From: Oscillospiraceae bacterium
GTDB lineage: Bacteria; Bacillota; Clostridia; Oscillospirales; Oscillospiraceae
DNA length: 64,000 nucleotides
Direction: 5' to 3'
Assembly (NCBI GenBank): GCA_015068305.1
Contig: SVKV01000008.1
Location: forward strand, 1 to 64,000
Part shown: in pieces, positions 18,875 through 26,135 of the stretch
How positions within the stretch are numbered: position 1 is the stretch's first letter
Layout of the letters: each line of letters opens with the position of its first letter
The notes under the pieces: model-generated
Seen by the model: the letters and a program-made list of their open reading frames with translations, nothing else
What the model was told of the DNA's origin: nothing
Databases searched by the model: none
Translations under genes and position numbers: made by a program

Positions 18875-19551
18875 CATAATCCCCTCAGCAAATACAGCAG
18901 CGCCAAATGCGCCGGATAGAACAAATAAAACAGCCGCTGAATCCAGGCATTTCCCGATATTTTCCGGCCCTTGTACAGGGAGATCGGAATCATTGCCAGC
19001 AACGCAAAGGGCTGCAGCAGCACTTTGAAAGAGCCGATTGTAACTGTTGCCCTGCTGATCGCCCAGGAGATCCCCAGCAGCCAGAAGCTCTGCTGTCCCG
19101 GTTTCCCTCGGGTCAGCAGGAACATACCGATCATCGCAACGCCCCATCCGCCATAATCTACCTTGAGCAGTTCCCCCAGGAACGCAAAGGGCAGCAGAAT
19201 CAGCATCCGGTGCGCCAGACTGGGAATCCGAACTGCGGTCACACAATACAAAAATCCGATCATCAGCGTGACCATCACGCTCTGTTTTCCCCAATTCCAG
19301 CCGCCGAAAAAGAGCAGATCAAAGGGAAGCTCCGAAAGCACCATGCCGACCAGCAGGCGGAAGCCATACCGCCCCGGATTCCGGGTGTGGCGGACACCCT
19401 CTGTCAAAAGGAAGCAGTAAATCGGAAATGCCATACGTCCAACGATGCGCAGAATGCTGCCCGGAAAGAATACCGCACCAATATGATCCGCCAGCATCGT
19501 GATGCAGGCAATGAGTTTCAGTCCCTCCTGGGACAGATCCCTTTTTCCCAT
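18874..19551 (-). CDS. TraX-family membrane protein
   Basis: The 225-residue polytopic membrane protein begins LSQEGLKLIACITMLADHIG, which matches the TraX family (named for F-pilin N-acetylation and related to acyltransferase-3 proteins). About seven or eight hydrophobic helices are visible and the family's His in the first helix (ADHIG) is present. In Firmicutes its acceptor is unknown and no pilin is encoded nearby. It is upstream of, and coupled to, the Nudix gene. Confidence 0.85.
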   Translation of the reverse strand: MGKRDLSQEGLKLIACITMLADHIGAVFFPGSILRIVGRMAFPIYCFLLTEGVRHTRNPGRYGFRLLVGMVLSELPFDLLFFGGWNWGKQSVMVTLMIGFLYCVTAVRIPSLAHRMLILLPFAFLGELLKVDYGGWGVAMIGMFLLTRGKPGQQSFWLLGISWAISRATVTIGSFKVLLQPFALLAMIPISLYKGRKISGNAWIQRLFYLFYPAHLALLYLLRGL

Positions 19552-19617
19552 ACCGCTCCCCCCTTTTCATTATCATACCACATCGGCACAGCCCTTTGCA
19601 AGTTCCCGCTTTTCCCC

Positions 19618-19646
19618 TTGACTTCTCAGCCAAGTTGCTCTAAAAT
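19618..19646 (+). promoter_or_regulatory. Promoter of tRNA-Pro
   Basis: TTGACT (19618-19623) and TAAAAT (19641-19646) have a 17-base spacer. The mature tRNA starts 15 bases after the -10. Confidence 0.8.
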
Positions 19647-19660
19647 AAGCGTTGATATTT

Positions 19661-19736
19661 CCGGGTGTGGCCCAGTTGGTAGGGCGCTTGATTTGGGTTC
19701 AAGATGCCGGGAGTTCGAATCTCCCCACTCGGACCA
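19661..19736 (+). tRNA. tRNA-Pro (anticodon UGG)
   Basis: The 76-base gene folds as a cloverleaf. The acceptor stem CCGGGTG pairs with CACTCGG, the anticodon arm is CTTGA-TTTGGGT-TCAAG with anticodon TGG, the T arm contains TTCGAAT, and CCA is encoded. A terminator and a structured element follow. Confidence 0.95.
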
Positions 19737-19737
19737 T

Positions 19738-19779
19738 AAAAGCCGAAAGAGCTTTCGCTCTCTCGGCTTTTATCTTTTG
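19738..19779 (+). terminator. Terminator of tRNA-Pro
   Basis: AAAAGCCGA-AAGAG pairs with CTCT-CTCGGCTTTT around a short loop, followed by ATCTTTT. Confidence 0.8.
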
Positions 19780-19784
19780 AATGC

Positions 19785-19903
19785 GAGACTCGAAAGATTA
19801 AATGCGACTGTCCGGTGGACAGTCGCTTGCCGACGGAGAGCGTGGCGGCAACACCTCTATTTTCTTCCCTCCGGGAAGAAAATGCAAACGAGTCTCGCCA
19901 CTC
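19785..19903 (+). mobile_element. tRNA-associated four-stem element, Pro copy
   Basis: The closing stem GAGACTCG (19785-19792) pairs with CGAGTCTC (19889-19896). Inside are the conserved AAAGATTAAAT linker, a 10-bp hairpin A (19804-19813 with 19817-19826, loop GGT), hairpin B (TTGCCG 19827-19832 with CGGCAA 19846-19851), and an 11-bp hairpin C (19859-19869 with 19873-19883) of the ATTTTC...GAAAAT type. The right strand continues as GCCACTC, resembling but not matching the tRNA-Pro 3' end (three substitutions). Equivalent elements follow the tRNA-Asp and tRNA-Gly genes. Calling it mobile is an inference from repeat and duplication structure. Confidence 0.65.
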
Positions 19904-19979
19904 AGGTAAATAAATAGAGCACGCAAGTTAATAATCGTTCTATGTTACATTTAGTTGCGTTGTTGTAACAGTAAAACGG

Positions 19980-20008
19980 TGGACAATCATCATTCCATAT
20001 CGTACAAT
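19980..20008 (+). promoter_or_regulatory. Promoter of the AT-rich HTH gene
   Basis: TGGACA (19980-19985) and TACAAT (20003-20008) have a 17-base spacer. A TGTTAC...GTAACA inverted repeat just upstream (about 19942-19970) could bind the regulator. Confidence 0.55.
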
Positions 20009-20039
20009 CTAATCGAAAAGCAACATGGAGGAGAGAGCG

Positions 20040-20468
20040 ATGCGATTTGCGGATAAACTAATCCGATTACGAAAAGCGAAAGGATTATCACAAGAAGATT
20101 TGGCAGATTCTTTGGGTGTTTCGAGACAAGCTGTTTCACGTTGGGAACAAGGAAACACCTTTCCGGATCTCCCAAACCTCCAGAAAATTGTGAAAGTGTT
20201 TGGCATATCTGCTGATTATCTAATTTGCGACGACTATACAGAGGAAATCCATAATGATCAGGCTCCAGTTTCTGAATCAGATAAACCTCAATCACAGTTT
20301 GATTTCAAGGCTAATCGATTCTTGATTGTTGGATTTATTTGGATATTTGCTGCATTGTGCTTTATCATAACAGCAATGAGTACTATGAATATCCTACATA
20401 TAAATCTTGCATTTGCTGATATTATATTAGCGTGTGTTAACTTCGTTCTTCACTTCCGCAATAAATAA
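20040..20468 (+). CDS. HTH (XRE) regulator with one or two membrane segments, AT-rich
   Basis: The 142-residue product has an N-terminal XRE domain (LSQEDLADSLGVSRQAVSRWE), a polar linker, and a hydrophobic C-terminus (about 90-140). ATG 20040 has GGAGGAGA 7 bases upstream; the ATG at 20025 precedes that ribosome site. Codon use is clearly more AT-rich than in neighbouring genes (many AAA, GAT, TTA and ATT codons), suggesting recent acquisition. It sits directly beyond the tRNA-Pro element, a typical landing zone. The target is unknown. Confidence 0.82.
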   Translation: MRFADKLIRLRKAKGLSQEDLADSLGVSRQAVSRWEQGNTFPDLPNLQKIVKVFGISADYLICDDYTEEIHNDQAPVSESDKPQSQFDFKANRFLIVGFIWIFAALCFIITAMSTMNILHINLAFADIILACVNFVLHFRNK

Positions 20469-20554
20469 TAGCTATATCCCCACCCGGCGTATCTCAGGAA
20501 GATAAACGTTGCCGATACCGTTCCCCGAACCTACCGGATCTCCCCACAAACACC

Positions 20555-20590
20555 AAAACAGAAGCTGGCCAATGCCAGCTCCTGCTTCCT
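20555..20590 (-). terminator. Terminator of the methyltransferase operon
   Basis: The minus strand reads an imperfect stem centred on AGCTGGC-ATTG-GCCAGCT followed by TCTGTTTTGG, just past the stop at 20592. Confidence 0.7.
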
Positions 20591-20591
20591 T

Positions 20592-21371
20592 TTATTTCCG
20601 GTATTCATACAGTCTGTACATCTTCCCGGCAATCTTTCCGGCATAGACCTTTTGAAAAATGCTTCGCTCCATTCCCTGCAGCTGGCCGATCAAGTCCCGG
20701 GGTGTGATTTCATGCTCCCGAACGAATGACAAACCCTCACCTGTCAGAATCTGCGGATCATCCAGGCCGTAGACCTGGGTCACGCCCACATCGTTAATGG
20801 GATTTTTGAACCTGCTTGCTTTTGCTGCAAACAGGGTATAGCAGTCTGTCAGCAGATATACCCGCTCGAAATGGGCACACAGATTTTCAAGAAAGTGCTT
20901 CATCTCTTCTATCTTCAGATACATGCTGACACCTTCCAGAATCACGATGGCACTGCCACCCGGAATCTCCGCCAACCAGCCATCCTGCCGGATGTCCGCA
21001 CGCAGCATACGGTAATCACCCTGCTCCCGGAAGTAGGCTTCGCGCTGCTTGATAACCTCCGGAAAATCAACATCGTACCATCGGTGACCCCGAAGACCCA
21101 CCCGCTCGATTCTGCTGTCCATACCGCAGCCCAGGTGCAGTACTGCTGCTTCCGGGAATTCTTCCATTTTTTGAATCAGCCAGCGGTCAAATACAGCGCT
21201 GCGCATGCCCATATAGTAGGCCAGCCATTTGGATTTCGACTTTCCCTTCAGCGGGAAGCCCTCTTTTTCCCATATTTCTTCCGCTTTCGTATCCTTCAAA
21301 ATGATCCCCTTCCGGCTGACAAAAGCCTTGCCGTACAGCGGGATGTATAAGGTTTTGTTGACAGAATCCAT
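20592..21371 (-). CDS. Class I SAM methyltransferase, leucine carboxyl methyltransferase/TcmP-like
   Basis: The 259-residue product has the SAM-binding motif VLHLGCGMDSR (about 77), an acidic motif II YDVDFPEVIKQR and ILEGVSMYL. These are hallmarks of the LCM/TcmP family of O-methyltransferases. The substrate is unknown. The start lies 4 bases beyond the stop of the alpha/beta hydrolase gene, with GGAG inside that gene's end. It forms a three-gene minus-strand unit with a hydrolase and an acetyltransferase. Confidence 0.85.
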   Translation of the reverse strand: MDSVNKTLYIPLYGKAFVSRKGIILKDTKAEEIWEKEGFPLKGKSKSKWLAYYMGMRSAVFDRWLIQKMEEFPEAAVLHLGCGMDSRIERVGLRGHRWYDVDFPEVIKQREAYFREQGDYRMLRADIRQDGWLAEIPGGSAIVILEGVSMYLKIEEMKHFLENLCAHFERVYLLTDCYTLFAAKASRFKNPINDVGVTQVYGLDDPQILTGEGLSFVREHEITPRDLIGQLQGMERSIFQKVYAGKIAGKMYRLYEYRK

Positions 21372-21375
21372 CGTA

Positions 21376-22182
21376 TCACTCCATCAAAAAGTTCAGTACC
21401 GACCGGTTGAAGGTCGTTTCTTCTTCATAAACACCGTGGCCCCATTTTTCGTACATCAGAAGCTGCGCACCGGGGATCCGGGCCGCAATTTCCCGGGCAG
21501 CCTCAGAACCCAGCACCCGGTCCTTTTCGCCGCCGATGACCAATGTGGGAGTCTGAATCCGCTCCAGTCCATCGAAGGCATCATGATTCAGGCAGGCCTC
21601 CGCCTGCTTCAGAAAGCGGTCGTAGGATTTTGGCTTCGTGACTTTTCCCATTACAGGCACCAGCCACTTGTTCTTTCGGTAATAGGCATCGGAGTAAATC
21701 TTTTTCACATTGCTGTCCATCAGTGCGGTATGATCCCCCATCCGGGCGTGGGCCATCCATTCTTTGACCGAATCGGTCAAAACAGGGTTTGCCCTGGCGG
21801 ATGTGACTGCCAGCACCAGTTTTCCTACCTTTTCCGGATAATCGATAGCCAGATGCTGGGCAATCATGCCACCCATGGAAACGCCCACCACATCTGCCTT
21901 CCGGATGCCCAGCACTTCCATAGCTTCCGCCTGATCTTTTACCATATCCCGGGTGGTAACGCCCGCGGGAAGATCATTTTTCCGGCTGAACATATAGACG
22001 GTGTAGTCCTTTGCGAAAATGCGGTACATAACCGCCATAGGCAGCGCTGTTCCTTTCACAGTGGTCAGTCCGTCACCCAGGCCCGGCAGCATGATCAGGA
22101 TCTTTTCGCCGCTGCCGAACCGGACATAGTCCATATCCGTGTTTCCCAGTGTCAGTTTGCCGTTTTTTGCATGAAAAAGCAT
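21376..22182 (-). CDS. Alpha/beta hydrolase
   Basis: The 268-residue product shows the alpha/beta hydrolase nucleophile elbow GVSMGG (Ser about 99), the acid in GGEKDRVLG, and a terminal catalytic His in EKWGHGVYEE. The oxyanion region is LPGLGDG. The substrate cannot be inferred. It lies 7 bases after the acetyltransferase gene, with GGGGTG as ribosome site. Confidence 0.88.
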   Translation of the reverse strand: MLFHAKNGKLTLGNTDMDYVRFGSGEKILIMLPGLGDGLTTVKGTALPMAVMYRIFAKDYTVYMFSRKNDLPAGVTTRDMVKDQAEAMEVLGIRKADVVGVSMGGMIAQHLAIDYPEKVGKLVLAVTSARANPVLTDSVKEWMAHARMGDHTALMDSNVKKIYSDAYYRKNKWLVPVMGKVTKPKSYDRFLKQAEACLNHDAFDGLERIQTPTLVIGGEKDRVLGSEAAREIAARIPGAQLLMYEKWGHGVYEEETTFNRSVLNFLME

Positions 22183-22189
22183 CCTGTTT

Positions 22190-22666
22190 TCACCCCATTT
22201 TTCTCATTAACGGCATGTCGTATTCATCCATGCCGCTGTCCCGGAAGCCCAGGCTCAGCCAGAACCGATGAGCAATCTCCTTCTCGCAGTTGATTTCATA
22301 ATATGCCGCGCCGTCAGATTGGGTATAGCGTTCCAGCGCTTCAAAACACCGGTGTCCTGTACCCTTTCCCCGGAATTCCGGAAAGACCCAGAAATCCATC
22401 AGAAAGCATTTCCCGTCCTCGCTTTGGTAGGTGCAGTACTGGGCTGCACCGATCCGGGTACCCCTGCGGGCAAACCAGACCATATGGTGCTTATCCGCAT
22501 CCCGCAGCATATGGGCTTTGATCACATCCCGGTATTCACTTCCTGCAAAATATTCCTTGTCTTCCTCATCTTCAATGAGGCCGTCCTCCACCAGATACCG
22601 GAAATGCACTTTCCAGAATTCATCTATTTCCTCAACCGGGATTTCTTCAATTCGGATGGTTTCCAC
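22190..22666 (-). CDS. GNAT-family N-acetyltransferase
   Basis: The 158-residue product has the GNAT acetyl-CoA loop as VFPEFRGKGTGHRCFEALE (about 92-110). A GTG start at 22666 follows GGGGGCG at 6 bases and gives a complete domain. It is the first gene of the three-gene minus-strand unit. Acceptor unknown. Confidence 0.85.
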   Translation of the reverse strand: METIRIEEIPVEEIDEFWKVHFRYLVEDGLIEDEEDKEYFAGSEYRDVIKAHMLRDADKHHMVWFARRGTRIGAAQYCTYQSEDGKCFLMDFWVFPEFRGKGTGHRCFEALERYTQSDGAAYYEINCEKEIAHRFWLSLGFRDSGMDEYDMPLMRKMG

Positions 22667-22734
22667 GCTTTCGCCCCCTTTTTTGTGATTATATCACAGG
22701 CCCCATTTTTATGCAATTCCTGCATAAAAAAAGC

Positions 22735-22765
22735 TTGACTCTGACGTAACGTCATGGTTTATAAT
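22735..22765 (+). promoter_or_regulatory. MerR-type promoter with 19-base spacer and internal dyad
   Basis: TTGACT (22735-22740) and TATAAT (22760-22765) are separated by 19 bases, too long for normal sigma-A use but characteristic of promoters twisted by MerR regulators. The spacer contains the dyad TGACGT-A-ACGTCA. The gene downstream is a MerR protein, so autoregulation is likely. Confidence 0.78.
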
Positions 22766-22788
22766 AGCTTTAGCTGGGAGGGAGATAC

Positions 22789-23502
22789 ATGAAAACCGTC
22801 AAAGAAGTCAGCCGCATCACAGGGGTCAGTGTGCGCACACTCCACCACTACGATGCCATCGGTCTGCTGAAGCCTGCAAAAATTACAGATGCCGGCTACC
22901 GGCTGTATGACGATACGGCCCTGCGGCGGCTGCAGACCATTTTATTTTTCCGGGAACTGGAATTTCCCCTGCAGGAGATCCGGGTCATTCTGGATTCTCC
23001 CGCTTTTGATCCGATGGATGCCCTGGAATCCCAGATCAAGCTTCTGGAGTTACGGCGGCAGCATCTGGATGATCTGATCTCCCATGCCAGAAGTATTCAA
23101 AAAACAGGAGTGATTGATATGAATTTTAAGCCCTTCGACAAGTCGCAAGTGGATGCCTATGCCGCTGAAGCCAAGGCAAAATGGGGCAAAACCGAAGCCT
23201 ACAGGGAATATGAGCAGAAATCTTCCGATAAGGATGGGCAGAACGGCGATGCTCTGATGGCGATTTTTGCTGAGATCGGCGCTGTCCGCCACTTAGATCC
23301 CGCATCTGAAGAAGTGCAGGCTCTGGTTTCCAAAATCCAGAACCACATTACCGCCCATTTTTACAAATGCACCAAGCCCATTCTTGCAGGCCTCGGCCAG
23401 ATGTATGTATCCGACCAGCGGTTCCGGGAAAACATCGACCGGGCCGGCGGTGAAGGATGCGCAGAATTTGCAGCCAAAGCCATTGAAATTTACTGCAAAT
23501 AA
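22789..23502 (+). CDS. MerR-family regulator with TipAS-like ligand domain
   Basis: The 237-residue product has an N-terminal winged helix (VKEVSRITGVSVRTLHHYDAIGLL), a dimerisation helix, and a C-terminal alpha-helical domain (about 115-237) with FKPFDKSQVDAYAAEAKAKWG. This resembles TipAL/Mta, which sense thiopeptides or other bulky drugs. The promoter in front has the 19-base spacer expected for self-regulation. A drug-related ABC-F gene is convergent downstream but has its own leader control; a direct link is not shown. Confidence 0.9.
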   Translation: MKTVKEVSRITGVSVRTLHHYDAIGLLKPAKITDAGYRLYDDTALRRLQTILFFRELEFPLQEIRVILDSPAFDPMDALESQIKLLELRRQHLDDLISHARSIQKTGVIDMNFKPFDKSQVDAYAAEAKAKWGKTEAYREYEQKSSDKDGQNGDALMAIFAEIGAVRHLDPASEEVQALVSKIQNHITAHFYKCTKPILAGLGQMYVSDQRFRENIDRAGGEGCAEFAAKAIEIYCK

Positions 23503-23540
23503 TGCAAAACCCGGAGGCACAAATGTGCCTCCGGTCATTT

Positions 23541-25028
23541 TTACAGCTGCACCACTTTGGTTGCAACGTTTTCGCAAAAGGTTTTATCGTGCTCCACAAA
23601 GAGAATAGTCGGCTTATATTCCAGCAGCAGCTCCTCAATCTGCATCCGGGAGATCACATCGATATAGTTCATGGGTTCGTCCCAGATATGCAGGTGGGCC
23701 GGTTCGCAGATAGACTTTGCCAGCAGCACTTTTTTCTTCTGTCCGGCACTTAAACCGGACATATCCTTCTCCATCTGCACCTTCGGCACATCCAGCTTTG
23801 CAAGCATGGCAAGAAACAGACTTTCCTCAATGCCGCTGTTTCTGGCAAACTCCGTAATGCTGCCCTGCAAAAAGGCCGTATCCTGCTTCACCAGAGAAAT
23901 CCGCAGGCCGCTGCCGATCCGAAGATTGCCGGTATAGGGGACATCCTCTCCACAGATCAGCCTGATGAGGCTGGATTTGCCCGAACCGTTGGCACCCTGG
24001 ATCACCACACGGTCCCCCTGCTGAATATCGAAATTCACGCCGGTGCAGACCGTTTTTTCCCCATAGGAAACGGTCACATCCTGCAGCTGCACCAGCCGCT
24101 TGGTATGGAAAGGTCTCTGAAAGATCTTCAGTTCATCACTGCGTTCGATATTTTTCAGCAGCTTACTCTTTTCTTCGATGGCAGCCTGCTGCCGCTGCTG
24201 GATGGCCTTTGACCGGGCCATTGCCTTTGCCGCCTTGGCACCCTGATAGGAGCGGTAGTTTTTCGGTTTATCCACCTTAATCGGATCCACGCCAAATTTA
24301 CTCCGCTCCGCAGCATCTGCCCATCCGGCCTTCTGCCGGGCTGTTTCCTCCAGTCGTGAAATTTCCTTTTTCAGTTTCTCGTTCTCCGTCAGTTCGAAAG
24401 CATCCTGGCGGCATTTATTTTCCCACCAGGAAGAGAAATTGCCCCGCTGGACTTCAATACTGGCCTTATTGATGGACAGGATGTGGTCCACACATCCGTC
24501 CAGAAATGCCCGGTCATGGGAAACCAGAATGAAGCCCCGCTTCCCTTTCAGATACCGGCTCACCAGTTCCCGGCCCCGGATATCCAGATGGTTGGTCGGT
24601 TCGTCAATCAGCAGGAAATTGTTCTCCCTGGAAAATAGCACCGCCAGCTGGAGCTTGGTCTGTTCTCCGTTGGAGAGGGTCCCATAGGGCCGGTACAGCA
24701 CTTCTTCATCCAATTCCAGGCCGTTCATTTCCCGGACAATTTTCCAGTATTCATACTCCGGATCTATTTCCTCCACCACTTCGATAGACAGTTTATCCCG
24801 GTCCGCTACCATGTAAGGAAAGTAGGAAAAGCTGACTGCTGCGGAAATACTGCCCTGATACGCATACTTTCCCAGAAGCAAATTCAAAAAAGTGGTCTTT
24901 CCCCGGCCGTTGCGGCCCGTAAAGCCCAGGCGCCAATTGGTGTCGATCTGGAAGCTGACATTTTCAAAAACATTTTCATAGCTGCCGTCATAGGCAAAGG
25001 TAAGATTGGAAACCTGAATCAATGACAT
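23541..25028 (-). CDS. ABC-F ribosome-protection ATPase, Lsa-like
   Basis: The 495-residue product has two ABC domains and no membrane segments: Walker A GRNGRGKTT (38-46), signature LSNGEQ, LLIDEPTNHLDIRG, a long charged interdomain linker, second Walker A GANGSGKSS, signature LSAGQKKK, and WDEPMNYIDV. Length, the start MSLIQVSNLTFAYDGSYENV and the domain order match the Lsa group, which dislodges lincosamides, streptogramin A and pleuromutilins from ribosomes. Resistance in this organism is a prediction. The ATG at 25028 has GGAGGG 7 bases upstream. A leader with terminator and mini-ORF precedes it. Confidence 0.88.
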   Translation of the reverse strand: MSLIQVSNLTFAYDGSYENVFENVSFQIDTNWRLGFTGRNGRGKTTFLNLLLGKYAYQGSISAAVSFSYFPYMVADRDKLSIEVVEEIDPEYEYWKIVREMNGLELDEEVLYRPYGTLSNGEQTKLQLAVLFSRENNFLLIDEPTNHLDIRGRELVSRYLKGKRGFILVSHDRAFLDGCVDHILSINKASIEVQRGNFSSWWENKCRQDAFELTENEKLKKEISRLEETARQKAGWADAAERSKFGVDPIKVDKPKNYRSYQGAKAAKAMARSKAIQQRQQAAIEEKSKLLKNIERSDELKIFQRPFHTKRLVQLQDVTVSYGEKTVCTGVNFDIQQGDRVVIQGANGSGKSSLIRLICGEDVPYTGNLRIGSGLRISLVKQDTAFLQGSITEFARNSGIEESLFLAMLAKLDVPKVQMEKDMSGLSAGQKKKVLLAKSICEPAHLHIWDEPMNYIDVISRMQIEELLLEYKPTILFVEHDKTFCENVATKVVQL

Positions 25029-25040
25029 TGTATGCCCTCC

Positions 25041-25081
25041 AAAAATCAAAAATGGCCGCAGGAAGATTTCCCCACAGCCAT
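25041..25081 (-). terminator. Attenuator terminator in the ABC-F leader
   Basis: On the minus strand a hairpin starting ATGGCTGTGGGG and closing with CTTCCTGCGGCCAT (25081-25052, with G-T pairs) is followed by TTTTTGATTTTT, ending 13 bases before the ABC-F start codon. Its position before the gene, not after one, marks it as an attenuator. Confidence 0.72.
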
Positions 25082-25192
25082 AAGACGGGCGCACTGCACC
25101 CCTTCGGCGAAAGGATCACAATCATTCCTGCATTTGGGCACAGCAACACAAGCGGCGCATGGCGTCGCTTTTTCGCATTTTGCCCTTATCTT

Positions 25193-25213
25193 TTAGCAGG
25201 AAGTCTTGCGCAT
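25193..25213 (-). CDS. Six-codon leader ORF (MRKTSC) of the ABC-F gene
   Basis: ATG at 25213 follows GGAG at 8 bases and encodes MRKTSC then TAA. It starts about 25 bases after the predicted transcription start. The last codons contain TTCCTGC, which is also present in the terminator 3' arm. A 7-base complement (GCAGGAA on the transcript, plus-strand positions 25125-25131) can pair with either. Very short leader ORFs with this role are known for other antibiotic-resistance ABC-F genes. Confidence 0.55.
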   Translation of the reverse strand: MRKTSC

Positions 25214-25243
25214 CCTCTCAGCTCCAATCTGTTCATTTTTCTT

Positions 25244-25272
25244 ATCATAGCAGATATCCTTTTCTTTCGCAA
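25244..25272 (-). promoter_or_regulatory. Promoter of the ABC-F leader transcript
   Basis: The minus strand has TTGCGA (25272-25267) and TATGAT (25249-25244) with a 17-base spacer. It overlaps the 3' end of nothing essential, lying just past the stop of the upstream PHP gene (25276). Confidence 0.68.
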
Positions 25273-25275
25273 GGA

Positions 25276-26115
25276 TTATCTGCACATTCTGCTTTTTAGT
25301 TCCTCCAGGCAATCCATGGGCACCACCAGAGCTCCCTTGCCCACGCCGATGCGGATATCCGGCTTATTATCCCCGTGGAAATCGCTTCCACCGCTTTTCG
25401 CAAGGTCGAATTCTTCCGCAATCCGGCACGCAAGGGCGGTCCGGGTTTCGTCGAAGAGGGGATAATAAACCTCCATGCCGTCCAGGCCTTCTGCTTCGGA
25501 AAGAAATTCCCGGAGTTCCGGCTCCTCCAGATTCAGAAAGGGATGGGCCAGCACCGCCACCGCGCCGATGGACTTGATGAAGGGGATCACATCCAGCGCT
25601 TCCGGCCGCTTCGGCGGCACAAAGAACCCCCGCTCCAGGGAAAGCCAGTTGTCGAAGGCCTCCTCCATGCTGGCGCAATGACCGTGGCTGACCAGATAAG
25701 CGCCGATCACCGCCCGGTTTACCGTGCCAGCCGCTTCCTCAGCAATCCGGTCATAGTCCAGGGGCAAGCCATGCTCTTTTAGTCTTTCAATCAGATTGCG
25801 GTTACTCCGTTCTTTTAATTCCAGCGCTTCATCCAGCAGCCCATTGACCGCATCATAATGCCGGGGCTCTATAAAAAGGCCCAGAATATGCAGCTCCCTG
25901 CCCCGGTATTCCGTGGAAAACTCAATTCCAGGCACCGCTTCCAGGGTACTTTCCTTCGCCGCTTCCATAAATTCCGGCAGTCCCTTCACTGTATTGTGAT
26001 CACACAGGGCAACCGCACCCAAGCCCGCCTTTTCTGCCTGCCGGATCAGCTGCGCCGGTGTCAGCGTGCCGTCAGAAAAGCAGGAATGGGTATGCAGATC
26101 GCAAAACTTCTTCAT
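25276..26115 (-). CDS. PHP-domain phosphatase/phosphoesterase
   Basis: The 279-residue product begins with the PHP metal-binding motif DLHTHSCFSDGTLTP, followed by ALCDHNTVKG, a His-containing AVLAHPFLN segment and the C-terminal SGGSDFHGDNKP. This is the YciV/RNase AM-like group that acts on 3',5'-nucleoside bisphosphates or 5' RNA ends with a trinuclear metal site. ATG 26115 has AAAGGAG 7 bases upstream; the ATG at 26121 is too close to it. Confidence 0.88.
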   Translation of the reverse strand: MKKFCDLHTHSCFSDGTLTPAQLIRQAEKAGLGAVALCDHNTVKGLPEFMEAAKESTLEAVPGIEFSTEYRGRELHILGLFIEPRHYDAVNGLLDEALELKERSNRNLIERLKEHGLPLDYDRIAEEAAGTVNRAVIGAYLVSHGHCASMEEAFDNWLSLERGFFVPPKRPEALDVIPFIKSIGAVAVLAHPFLNLEEPELREFLSEAEGLDGMEVYYPLFDETRTALACRIAEEFDLAKSGGSDFHGDNKPDIRIGVGKGALVVPMDCLEELKSRMCR

Positions 26116-26135
26116 ACCCATTCTCCTTTCATACT

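Noticed and set aside
18395..19294. A 299-residue reading joining the Nudix gene to upstream sequence
   Set aside because: The upstream part lies out of frame inside the TraX-like gene. The Nudix ribosome site and start at 18874 define the gene.
25186..25248. A 20-codon leader ORF beginning at ATG 25248 in the ABC-F leader
   Set aside because: Its start codon lies inside the -10 box (TATGAT) of the predicted promoter, so it would not be transcribed. The MRKTSC ORF downstream is the better leader peptide.
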